DNA from: a virus | IMG/VR virus record: IMGVR_UViG_3300006104_000752 | Location: 1 to 64,000 of that record | Length of the DNA stretch: 64,000 nt | Reading direction: 5' to 3' (one strand) | In this document: piece by piece, positions 56,599 through 64,000 of the stretch | Position numbering within the stretch: the stretch's first letter is position 1 | How the letters are laid out: each line of letters begins with the position of its first letter | Translations under genes and position numbers: made by a program | The notes under the pieces: model-generated | The model's input: only the letters and a program-made list of their open reading frames with translations | Databases searched by the model: none | What the model was told of the DNA's origin: nothing

Positions 56599-58875
56599 TT
56601 AGAAGCCGCGGTCGGCCTGAGCAAACTTGCTTTCAAAGAATGGGGTTGAGCCCCATGCTTGTACTTGAACCTTGCGGAATGCAGAAGAGTTCATCTCTGC
56701 AAGTGCGCGTGGGTCCAATTCCTCCGACTCTGACAAGTCAGAGGCGTCGTTTCCAGTTGAGCCACTGGTCAAGCCCTTACGGAAAGTGGTTCGGCCACCT
56801 CGGTAAGACTCAACAGCGTTCTTTGTGGCTTCGGCTACTGCGTCAGCGGCTGCCTTAGCGGCGGCCTCTGCAACAAGAGCCTGTACCTGCTCAAAAGTAA
56901 ATGTGTTTTCGTTCACGGTGTTCTCCTGTGATTCGATAGATTCCTCGGCTGCAACTTCTTCGGCAGCAACTTCTTCGGCAGGGGCTTCAGCCTCTGCTTC
57001 TGGTGCTACCTCAGCGTCTGCGGCTTCTGGTTCGGTTGATTCGACTGGCGTCTTTGCAGCAACAATCATTGCGGCAAGAGCCTGAAGGTCTGCGTCACTC
57101 AGCGTACGAGTAGCAGCGGTTTCAAGCGTTGCCTCTTCAGCCGGAGTTTCTACAGCGGTGTTTTCGTCGGACACTTCTGTCTCCTTTTCTTCAGTTGGGG
57201 CATTGTCGCTTGACTCTGCCTGTGGTACGGGGTCCCCACAAGTGGGGCAATACATGGCGTCCTGTGGAGCAGAAGTTCCACAGTTGCCACATGTTCCAGC
57301 GTCTGCTGGGCTGCTAGGAACAATCGTTCCGCAGTTGTGGCAGAAGTTTGCGTCTTCAAGCATGGACGCTCCGCATTCGGAGCATTCCATGTTGTTGTCA
57401 TCTGTCTTCATGTTTTCATCCTCTGGTCCCATGCCACCAGCATCGCCGGTTGCATCTACCTGTGACCAGTCAGGCTTAGAGAGGTAAATGTCGCCGTCGT
57501 CATCGGGGTCGATGGCGTGCATAGCGGCAATAGCACCAAATGCGATGCGGTTTGCGACGGTCTTAAGCAAGTGTGGGTCTTGCGTGTAACCAGTAATGTT
57601 GATTGAGTCTGCATCATTGTTCAATGATATTGAAGCATACGCTTCAAGTATTTCCTGGAAGTCGTTAGCAAGCGTTTCGTGCTCGCTAACAATGTTGATG
57701 CCAAACTTCTTTGCGGCTGACTTAATTCGCGACTTAATGCGAGAAAGTTGAGCGGCAGTGTAAAGGCTTGCGTTTTTGTCCTGGTTGATGTAAGACCAGG
57801 CTGCGCGGACGTGAGCAGCAGTGTTAATTGGGTAGCGCTTTTGCTTGTCCTTCTGGTAACCAGGGTCAGCGTAGGCTACGTCACCGTAAGGCTTCTTAGC
57901 GTCCTTTTCAAAGATTGAGTTGACCGCATCTTCTACAGCGGTTTCAACCGCATCACGAATAACGTCAGCGGCTTCGTAAGCAACCAACTCTTCGTCGCGA
58001 GATACAATCTCAACGTCATCTACAGATTCAAAAATAGCCAAGGCATTTCCCTTCGTGTATGACTCAGCCAGGGCGGCGTACTGAATCTCAGCACCCTCAA
58101 CGCCAGGACTGTTTGTGAAGTCAATGCCGTGAATAGCAAGGTCGTCAGCAGTTGTTGCTTCCTCGCCATCAGTGTGGGTGATAGAACGAGGGTTTCCTCG
58201 CCATTCACCACGGATTGAAACTCCCTTAATGAACTTTCCAACAGTCAGGGCAGCAATGTCGCGTCCATAAGTCGTGTTGGGGATGTCGGCTTCAAATGAG
58301 GCAGAGCCATCATTGTTAAGCCAAACGTCCTTGATGTTGCCAACTGTTGAGAGGGCATCATCCTTAAAAGCCGCGCCATGGCTTGTGGCCATGTTGATTG
58401 GCATACCTTCACCTGAGGAAAGTTGCTGCTTCATGCGCTCTACGGCCTTTGCAATGTTTCCGCGAGTGTAAAGACGGCGGTTCTTTGAAAGTCCGGGCTT
58501 TAGAAAAACGCCACGAATAGTGGCTGCCTTAGTAGAGGCCATTGTTTTCTCCTGGGATTCTTTTGCGTCTAGTTTTTTAATAATTCCATTAACCCAAGAA
58601 CGACCGGCATCTCCACCCCAGCCCAGCCAAGCAATGTAGCCAGCAGAAGGGTTTGACGCGTTTGCCCAATCCTTGCCCTTTTTGTCAACTTCGTGACGAG
58701 CAAAGTATGAGTGCATTCTCTTAATGGTATCGACAGAGATGTTCTTACCGTTAGAAAGGTCTCTTGCACGCGCAACGCCAACGGCTGTCATGCCTCGCTT
58801 AAACTCCTTGCGAAGTTCAAGGGAGCGAGCAGCGTTCTTTCGAACTTGTTCTGGTGGTGAAAAACTGTCTGCCAT
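56599..58875 (-). CDS. Capsid protease fused to zinc ribbons and scaffold (758 aa)
   Basis: Multi-domain: residues 5-104 a small domain I associate with capsid-protease genes (FSPPEQVRKNAARSLELRKE, then YFARHEVDKKGKDW and GGDAGRSWVNGI); 112-275 the prohead protease with H166 in TSHG and S220 in KGVSIRGEW as likely catalytic residues; 330-392 a DPGYQKDKQKRYPINTAAHV domain; two zinc ribbons (C498, C501, C512, C515 and C529, C532, C543, C546); then an Ala/Glu-rich scaffold-like end (560-758). Scaffold plus protease fusions occur; two zinc ribbons in the middle are unusual. Confidence 0.8.
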   Translation of the reverse strand: MADSFSPPEQVRKNAARSLELRKEFKRGMTAVGVARARDLSNGKNISVDTIKRMHSYFARHEVDKKGKDWANASNPSAGYIAWLGWGGDAGRSWVNGIIKKLDAKESQEKTMASTKAATIRGVFLKPGLSKNRRLYTRGNIAKAVERMKQQLSSGEGMPINMATSHGAAFKDDALSTVGNIKDVWLNNDGSASFEADIPNTTYGRDIAALTVGKFIKGVSIRGEWRGNPRSITHTDGEEATTADDLAIHGIDFTNSPGVEGAEIQYAALAESYTKGNALAIFESVDDVEIVSRDEELVAYEAADVIRDAVETAVEDAVNSIFEKDAKKPYGDVAYADPGYQKDKQKRYPINTAAHVRAAWSYINQDKNASLYTAAQLSRIKSRIKSAAKKFGINIVSEHETLANDFQEILEAYASISLNNDADSINITGYTQDPHLLKTVANRIAFGAIAAMHAIDPDDDGDIYLSKPDWSQVDATGDAGGMGPEDENMKTDDNNMECSECGASMLEDANFCHNCGTIVPSSPADAGTCGNCGTSAPQDAMYCPTCGDPVPQAESSDNAPTEEKETEVSDENTAVETPAEEATLETAATRTLSDADLQALAAMIVAAKTPVESTEPEAADAEVAPEAEAEAPAEEVAAEEVAAEESIESQENTVNENTFTFEQVQALVAEAAAKAAADAVAEATKNAVESYRGGRTTFRKGLTSGSTGNDASDLSESEELDPRALAEMNSSAFRKVQVQAWGSTPFFESKFAQADRGF

Positions 58876-58884
58876 AATTAATCT

Positions 58885-59367
58885 TTATCTTGGCGTGTAA
58901 AAACGCCCGTGACGCTTCCAATGTTTAACGTGAGTAAAACGCTTAGAGCGAATTTTCGAACGCTTTTTGAAAGCGGGTCTAGTGGCCTTACCCCAAGCAG
59001 TTCTTTCATAAAAACGGCCAGGTGCAAGTTCACCTCGAAACTTTTTAAATTTTCCAGAAACGCTTGGTTTCTTTAGCGTTACCTTTTTGTGGTAACCAAT
59101 CCATCTAACTCCACGTGCGTGTTGTTTAATGGAAGCAATTTCAGACATGCGATACAGGCGATTACGTGCTGCATCACCTCTTGACTTCATCGTGCTTTTA
59201 GCAAAAGCATGGTATGTCGCTGATTTTGTGCGTCTGAACTCACCTCTAGCCATTCGGGCTTTAGTAAGGTTCGCTCTTTCTGCCGCCAACTGTGCAGCCG
59301 TCTGTTGTCCAGATGGGTGCTTGGCGTGCATGGCATAAGCGCCTGCTTGTCCAAGCCAGTTGCCCAT
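58885..59367 (-). CDS. Very basic hypothetical protein (160 aa)
   Basis: Starts MGNWLGQAGAYAMHAKHPSG. Over a quarter of residues are Lys, Arg or His (KFKKFRGELAPGRFYERTAW, then FKKRSKIRSKRFTHVKHWKR), and few are acidic. It lies between portal and protease. A DNA- or RNA-binding internal head protein or an assembly factor is plausible. No family recognised. Confidence 0.75.
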   Translation of the reverse strand: MGNWLGQAGAYAMHAKHPSGQQTAAQLAAERANLTKARMARGEFRRTKSATYHAFAKSTMKSRGDAARNRLYRMSEIASIKQHARGVRWIGYHKKVTLKKPSVSGKFKKFRGELAPGRFYERTAWGKATRPAFKKRSKIRSKRFTHVKHWKRHGRFYTPR

Positions 59368-59368
59368 T

Positions 59369-59515
59369 TTAACCTACTTCTTTTGAAACCAATGCTGCCG
59401 CTTTTGCGGCGGTAAGACCAAGAAATGGATAAACCGGTTGTCCTTCGCTGTAGAAATCCATACCGTTAATGTTTATAGGTTCTTGGCCTTCGTTGTTTTC
59501 GTTTTCATCGGGCAT
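59369..59515 (-). CDS. Hypothetical small protein (48 aa)
   Basis: A 48-residue frame, MPDENENNEGQEPININGMD then FYSEGQPVYPFLGLTAAKAA, between portal and the basic protein. It is acidic at the start and hydrophobic later. Position and lack of another gene in the 149-nt gap support it. Function unknown. Confidence 0.55.
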   Translation of the reverse strand: MPDENENNEGQEPININGMDFYSEGQPVYPFLGLTAAKAAALVSKEVG

Positions 59516-59516
59516 C

Positions 59517-61109
59517 TTATTCCTCTACGGATTCTGATACTGATTCGGTTCCCGAAGGCGCTTTAGGAGCGGATAACGGTGAAGACGTTTGACCTGGCTT
59601 CTTTGCGCCGGTAGAAGTCTTGCTTGACTTATCCTTAGGAGACCTAGTTGTCCTTCCACTGACGTTAGAGCCAGGGTTGGTCGTAGGCGCTACTGGAGCG
59701 TTCTTTGTCTTTGCGGCTGGTGCCTTTACGGCGTCGTCGCCAGTATTGACTTGTTCCATTGTGGAGCCTTGAGACTGAACAACCTTAAGGTTAGCCTGTG
59801 AAAGTGCGCTAAGGTCTGACCATAGAACCATGTTCTGTCGGTCAATAAGAACAGCGTCATCTCCACCAGGAACAGGTGGTTCGCCAATGTCGGCGCGGGC
59901 ACGGTTAAGTGTCCAAGAACCGTTGCGAATTCGCTGGTCACGAATGGTTTCGATAACTTCGTCGTCTCGCCAGTCAACAACGCCAAACTTAAGAATCCAG
60001 TCGGTGATACCGTAAGCCTGGTACATAAGAGCGAAGGTCAACTTCTCAAGAACAAGTTCCTGAATAGGACCAACGGTGTTAACGCGGAATGTCTTGTCTT
60101 GCGCGGTTCCAGTTCCACCGCCAAGGTTACCGGCTTCAACGACGCCTACCTTTGATGGTGGCACACCGTAACCGGAGAGAATTTCATCTCGGCGCTGTTG
60201 AAGTGTGTTAAGCCAGTTGTTAATCTGGTTGCTTCCCATTTCAGTAACGACTGCGCCACCCTTTGTTTCAAAAAGGTTGCCAATGTTGCGAGCGCCAAGG
60301 TTGCGAATAGCGTACTGTTGCTGGAGTCGCTTCATTTCCGTTTCGGGAAGAGCAAGAGGCCAGTCAACGTGGGCTCGCAGTGGGTCACCGCGCTTCATCG
60401 TTTCTTTGATGAGTGCAGCAGTGAAAAGCCAAGAAGTGATAGGCAGAATGTTCTTCTGCGTTGGGCTCACGCCGTAAAGAGTATCTCCTGGAGCATCAAA
60501 CTTGATGTGGATAACCTCATTAGGCTTAAAACGAGCCTCACGGTTCGTAGGGGTCTTTTGGTAGTAACCCTTAACAACTCCGTGTTCGTCTGCCATAACA
60601 GACATTGATGTTGGGTCGAGCGGGTATAAAGCGACCGGCTCTTTCATAACCCAAACAACTTCGATAAAAGCGTCACCAAAAATCAAAAGGTCAGTAATAA
60701 CCTTGCGCATAAGTTGGCGAACGTCGTCGTTGGGGTTAATGTACTTAAGAAGTTCTTGAACCTTCTTGACTTGTTCGCTTGCTTCTGGTGTGCGAATCTT
60801 TCCGGTTGAGCCACCTTCATAGGCAACTTCAAGTCCACCAGCAGTTGCGGTTCGCGCAATCGTGTCGATTGCAGCAGAAGACCACGGGCAAGCAAGGTAA
60901 GCCTGCAACAACTGTTGCATGAATGTTGGTCGGTCAAGAGTACCGGCAGTAACGTTCTCACCAGGGTTTACCTCAGTGGAACCACCGATTGGAACACCCG
61001 TTGCATAACCTGCACGGCGTGGACCACTCTTAGGACGAGACTCTTCTAATGTGCTTTCATAAGAAGAGTTGACCTCTTCGAGTCCCCTTCTAAAAGATGT
61101 AATAGCCAT
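59517..61109 (-). CDS. Portal protein (530 aa)
   Basis: HK97-type portal family: YLACPWSSAAIDTIARTATA, then DLLIFGDAFIEVVWVMKEPV and EVIHIKFDAPGDTLYGVSPT and LSGYGVPPSKVGVVEAGNLG. The C-terminal 90 residues are a disordered Thr/Ser/Pro/Lys tail. The portal ring docks TerL and the neck. Confidence 0.9.
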   Translation of the reverse strand: MAITSFRRGLEEVNSSYESTLEESRPKSGPRRAGYATGVPIGGSTEVNPGENVTAGTLDRPTFMQQLLQAYLACPWSSAAIDTIARTATAGGLEVAYEGGSTGKIRTPEASEQVKKVQELLKYINPNDDVRQLMRKVITDLLIFGDAFIEVVWVMKEPVALYPLDPTSMSVMADEHGVVKGYYQKTPTNREARFKPNEVIHIKFDAPGDTLYGVSPTQKNILPITSWLFTAALIKETMKRGDPLRAHVDWPLALPETEMKRLQQQYAIRNLGARNIGNLFETKGGAVVTEMGSNQINNWLNTLQQRRDEILSGYGVPPSKVGVVEAGNLGGGTGTAQDKTFRVNTVGPIQELVLEKLTFALMYQAYGITDWILKFGVVDWRDDEVIETIRDQRIRNGSWTLNRARADIGEPPVPGGDDAVLIDRQNMVLWSDLSALSQANLKVVQSQGSTMEQVNTGDDAVKAPAAKTKNAPVAPTTNPGSNVSGRTTRSPKDKSSKTSTGAKKPGQTSSPLSAPKAPSGTESVSESVEE

Positions 61110-61123
61110 CTGGATATCTTTCT

Positions 61124-63775
61124 TTAGTTAAAGGGACTTCCAAAGTCACCAACAAATAAACCACCAAAATTAGGTTGTTGAAGTGGAGTTGAATCCCCTT
61201 CTTTAACAACAACCATAGTATCAGGAACGCTTACCTTTGGCATTGGATTTTCGTCATAGAAGACTGGGCGAGCAAAGTTCCCTGCATACATGCAGACATA
61301 TCTTAGCGCGTCAGCAATGTGGTCATCGACGTTACGAGTTTCGCAGTCGTCTGGTTTCGCCTTGCTTCTTGGTAGTGCCGGAATTTGTTCAATAAACTGT
61401 GGGCACGTATCTTCAAAAACGTGAATCATCGGGCAGCGTTCCCAGCCCATAGCGCGGTGCATGTCGCACGCAGGACCGTCGTTTAGGTACTGGTGTACAC
61501 GTGACCAACCGTTGATACGGTCGTTGTCCGCTTTGATGATTCCGCAGCCTTCTATACCATAGATGTCTGCGATTGACATGGGAGTTCCGCGACTACCCCA
61601 CATAGAGGGGTCAGCGACTCGCATGACTTCGGATTCACCGTGAGAGCGTTCTGCCTCAAGGATTAATTTTGCCTGGTCATCAGCATTGACGCCAGAAACA
61701 CAGATTTCTCTGTAGACCCAGATTCGGCTATCATTGTCAACAGCAATCCACACGACCGCAAATGGGTCTCGGAATCCATAGTCAATACCGGCGTATCTAG
61801 GCCATTCTTTGGGCATGTCAAAGGAACGTACAACGTGCTTTGAGTACTGCCACTGTTCGAAGAACTGTCCGACCATTGCGTCCCAGTCACCGTCACGCAT
61901 CGCGGCACGACGGCGGGGGTCTGGAATCGAGTCAAGAACAGCGTGATAACCTTCGTTAACGTGAGGGTTATCTGTTACCTTTGCCTGAATAAAGGCAACG
62001 GTGCGACTTCGCTTGCTATCCCCGACTTCTTCGGTGTAGCGTATTTTCCCTCGTTTTGTGGGATTAATGAATCGGTCTTTAAGATATTTGTGACCGACGC
62101 CACCAGGGTTGGTGGCCAAGCGAAGACCTATAACGGGAACCAAACGGCTACCCGAACGAAGACGCTCTTCAATGTGCTGGATAACAGCAGGAAGCATTTG
62201 AGAGGCTTCGTCAATGTAGAACGCCTGATACTCACCACCGAGGATTCGGGATGCGTCAACCAGGTTTTCTGCATATGTAAAGTTAATAACCGAGCCATTT
62301 GAGAACTTCAAGACCTTGTTGGTTGAGTTCCACTTGGCACCGATGTCTCTTGCATAATTCCATTTTGCAAGTTGAGCCAAAAATGACTCTTCAAGTTCCG
62401 GGTATGAACGACGGAAACAACCAATCTTCATACCAGGGAAATTCGCGGCGTTCCAGAGCGCATCCATCAAGAATGCAGCGGTGTTGTGCGTAGGAATAAG
62501 GTTTTCAGTTACCAGGAAAAGGTGGTCTGGTGAAGAAACCTTAAGACACTTCATGTCTCGCTTTCCAACACGCTCCGCAGAAACAATGTAACGGAAGTTT
62601 GTGGTACGGCGTTCTTTGCCCAAAAATGGCTCAAGACGTTCTGCTTTGCGGGTCAGGCTAAAAACCTGAACCTTTGCACGGAACTTAACGCGCCATGCAG
62701 GGCCACAGTCTTTACCGTCCAGTTTCGTACGAAATTCACGAACACTAACCTTGTGCCCAAAAGAGCGTGCCAAAAATGCTACGGCTTCGGTAATGTCTTT
62801 GTTGGTGTTAGCAAACTCAACGGTGCCATTCTTAAGGCAGTTTCCGTCAGTGTCCATCAAACCACGAAGCAATTCAAGACGTTGTTCGGCGGATGTGAAA
62901 AGGTATTTAGCCGGAACGTGCTTATTTACAAGAAGGTTAAGTTCCTTTAGTTGCTTTGAAAGCCCATCAAAGGTAACGACACGAAGATTACGTTCAAATC
63001 GGTTGGACTTTACGGGAATGCTCTTTGAGCACTTTTCGAAAATCTCATCGTCAATTCCGCAGATTCTTCCGCTTCCTGAATAACCATCACCAAGCCATGC
63101 ACCAAGAACGTAAGGGTCGATTGGAAGAATGCGTTCTGGCATCTCCAACGTCCCACAAACTGGTACAGCGTGGTTGTTGCGACCGTCTGGGGTCTTAAGA
63201 GTGTCTACAATTTCAGCAGTGGTACGAACGGTTCCAGTCGGAACGTCCTTGTATTCGTAATCACGTTCGGAATTGCGCTTTTTTAACGCTTCTGAGAACT
63301 TAATCGACTTGATGTTACCGGCACGTGAAGAACGCTTTGCCTGACGGCGTTCCCGCCACTCTGGGTCGAGACGTGTCAGTTGAGCGAGTTCCTTGGCATC
63401 AAAAGTGAGCCAAAGGTGTTCATCGTTTACAATTACGGTTGAGCCGTCGTCAAAAGTAAGTTCATAACCTTCATGGTAGTGAACAGGTGACTCTTTTAGA
63501 ACTTCGTAAGGCTTTCCGTCACGTCCGAAGATGGTATCACCAGCGTGAATATCCTTCAAAAGTTTGAAGCCATCGGGCGTGGGGATGGAAGTGGAGTTAA
63601 TATCCAGTTCCTTACCACCACCAGCCGCACCACCATAAAGAATTGCATCAATTCTTTCGGCAGATGCAGCATGAAATACTTGCTGTCGTTCAGTCGGTTG
63701 ATACCCCAAAATGCTAAAGACATCTACCTGTTCGGGGACGACTGCGTTTGAGATAAACTTACTGAAATTTGACAT
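61124..63775 (-). CDS. Terminase large subunit interrupted by an intein (883 aa precursor)
   Basis: Extein part: ILYGGAAGGGK up to residue 55 and TAAFLMDALWN from residue 432 together form the Walker A motif GGAAGGGKT. Later come FYIDEASQM (Walker B) and the nuclease part YAGIDYGFRDPFAVVWIAVD and VDDHIADALRYVC. After splicing the protein is 507 aa, normal for TerL. The enzyme drives DNA into the prohead and cuts it. The intein splits the ATP-binding loop, so packaging needs splicing. Confidence 0.93.
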   Translation of the reverse strand: MSNFSKFISNAVVPEQVDVFSILGYQPTERQQVFHAASAERIDAILYGGAAGGGKELDINSTSIPTPDGFKLLKDIHAGDTIFGRDGKPYEVLKESPVHYHEGYELTFDDGSTVIVNDEHLWLTFDAKELAQLTRLDPEWRERRQAKRSSRAGNIKSIKFSEALKKRNSERDYEYKDVPTGTVRTTAEIVDTLKTPDGRNNHAVPVCGTLEMPERILPIDPYVLGAWLGDGYSGSGRICGIDDEIFEKCSKSIPVKSNRFERNLRVVTFDGLSKQLKELNLLVNKHVPAKYLFTSAEQRLELLRGLMDTDGNCLKNGTVEFANTNKDITEAVAFLARSFGHKVSVREFRTKLDGKDCGPAWRVKFRAKVQVFSLTRKAERLEPFLGKERRTTNFRYIVSAERVGKRDMKCLKVSSPDHLFLVTENLIPTHNTAAFLMDALWNAANFPGMKIGCFRRSYPELEESFLAQLAKWNYARDIGAKWNSTNKVLKFSNGSVINFTYAENLVDASRILGGEYQAFYIDEASQMLPAVIQHIEERLRSGSRLVPVIGLRLATNPGGVGHKYLKDRFINPTKRGKIRYTEEVGDSKRSRTVAFIQAKVTDNPHVNEGYHAVLDSIPDPRRRAAMRDGDWDAMVGQFFEQWQYSKHVVRSFDMPKEWPRYAGIDYGFRDPFAVVWIAVDNDSRIWVYREICVSGVNADDQAKLILEAERSHGESEVMRVADPSMWGSRGTPMSIADIYGIEGCGIIKADNDRINGWSRVHQYLNDGPACDMHRAMGWERCPMIHVFEDTCPQFIEQIPALPRSKAKPDDCETRNVDDHIADALRYVCMYAGNFARPVFYDENPMPKVSVPDTMVVVKEGDSTPLQQPNFGGLFVGDFGSPFN
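62483..63610 (-). mobile_element. Class 3 intein with LAGLIDADG endonuclease in TerL
   Basis: 376 residues (56-431 of the precursor). No N-terminal Cys, Ser or Ala; it begins with Glu. The W-C-T set of class 3 inteins is present: Trp two residues after the block B His (DEHLW, intein H65 and W67), Cys in block F (KCLKV, C355) and Thr at G:5 before the final His-Asn (PTHN, T374). The next extein residue is Thr. Homing endonuclease motifs VLGAWLGDGY and LRGLMDTDGN lie at about 168-256. Class 3 inteins use the block F Cys as first nucleophile. Confidence 0.88.
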
Positions 63776-63963
63776 TACTTAATCCAGAAGTACAAAGACC
63801 AAGCCAATCCCATAACACATGAGAAAACGATAGAAAAAGCCATCGCACCCTGAAGTGCGGTAAGGTTTTCCAGGTAATTAACTCGTGCCTCTTCTTGCTT
63901 TACAGTAAGTTCATTACTGCGTTCCATGAAGGACATCATCTTGTCGTACTGAGAATCGCCCAT
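63775..63963 (-). CDS. Small membrane-anchored coiled-coil protein, 5' end uncertain (62 aa visible)
   Basis: From MGDSQYDKMMSFMERSNELT there is a charged coil, then a membrane helix at about residues 40-60 (AMAFSIVFSCVMGLAWSLYF). The same frame stays open upstream to the window edge (64000), so the real gene may start beyond it. One-base overlap with TerL. The role may be virion assembly or host membrane related; nothing decisive is visible. Confidence 0.6.
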   Translation of the reverse strand: MGDSQYDKMMSFMERSNELTVKQEEARVNYLENLTALQGAMAFSIVFSCVMGLAWSLYFWIK

Positions 63964-64000
63964 AATTCGGCGTGCTTCAACTTCGCCTTCTCCAACCAGA

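Noticed and set aside
1-64000. Integrase or lysogeny module
   Set aside because: No recombinase, excisionase or CI-type repressor with peptidase was seen; the small HTH proteins alone do not support lysogeny, though the rest of the genome is not visible.

Overview
The window is part of the genome of a contractile-tailed (myovirus-like) double-stranded DNA phage of an actinobacterium. The virion type follows from a tail sheath, tail tube, tape measure, gp25-like wedge, baseplate J-like protein, hub, spike and tail protein I, all on one strand in typical order. The host is inferred from two WhiB-type iron-sulfur regulators, an Rpf-like muralytic protein and a DUF1003-type membrane protein. Base composition (mid-40s % GC by eye) points to a low-GC actinobacterium, for example a freshwater lineage; that last step is inference. 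I saw no integrase, excisionase or lysogeny module and no tRNA gene.

Layout. (1) 7-1797, minus: a compact operon of eight small genes, including a GroES-like co-chaperonin and two tiny membrane peptides, behind a consensus promoter at 1828-1856. (2) 2004-8493, plus: about twenty mostly unknown small genes in several transcription units. Four of these have a -35 TTGACA or TTGACT, a 17-bp spacer, a -10, and then a short stem-loop at the predicted 5' end of the mRNA; a fifth such unit starts at 5274. The block ends in a possible structured RNA (8033-8137) and a bidirectional terminator (8521-8548). (3) 8566-15142, minus: replication genes (SNF2/HARP-like helicase, lambda O-like initiator with internal iterons, DnaB-like helicase) followed by a proteasome-like Ntn peptidase, an Rpf-like protein, a WhiB and a zinc-motif protein that may be the small terminase. 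(4) 15246-20248, plus: recombination genes (RecA, LexA-type HTH, YqaJ nuclease, ERF annealing protein, SSB), an HNH protein and a second WhiB. The RecA and helicase operons diverge from back-to-back promoters at 15150-15220. (5) 20240-21943, minus: a short unit with a metallophosphoesterase. (6) 22002-63963, minus: the late region. Read in its own direction it runs TerL, portal, capsid protease fusion, major capsid, connectors, sheath, tube, frameshifted tail chaperone, tape measure, baseplate, tail fibres, lysis and cysteine-hydrolase genes, and a 1,992-residue collagen-like fibre.

Most notable points: a class 3 intein (W-C-T residues, no N-terminal nucleophile) in the TerL Walker A motif; a minus-one frameshift that joins a 75-residue extension to the tail assembly chaperone; covarying 5'-terminal hairpins on early transcripts; four tandem glycine-rich fibre genes whose starts alternate A-B-A-B; a glycosyltransferase-methyltransferase fusion inside the baseplate cluster; a lambda-like origin inside the initiator gene; a predicted leaderless helicase mRNA; and a C-run octamer found seven times in one orientation only.
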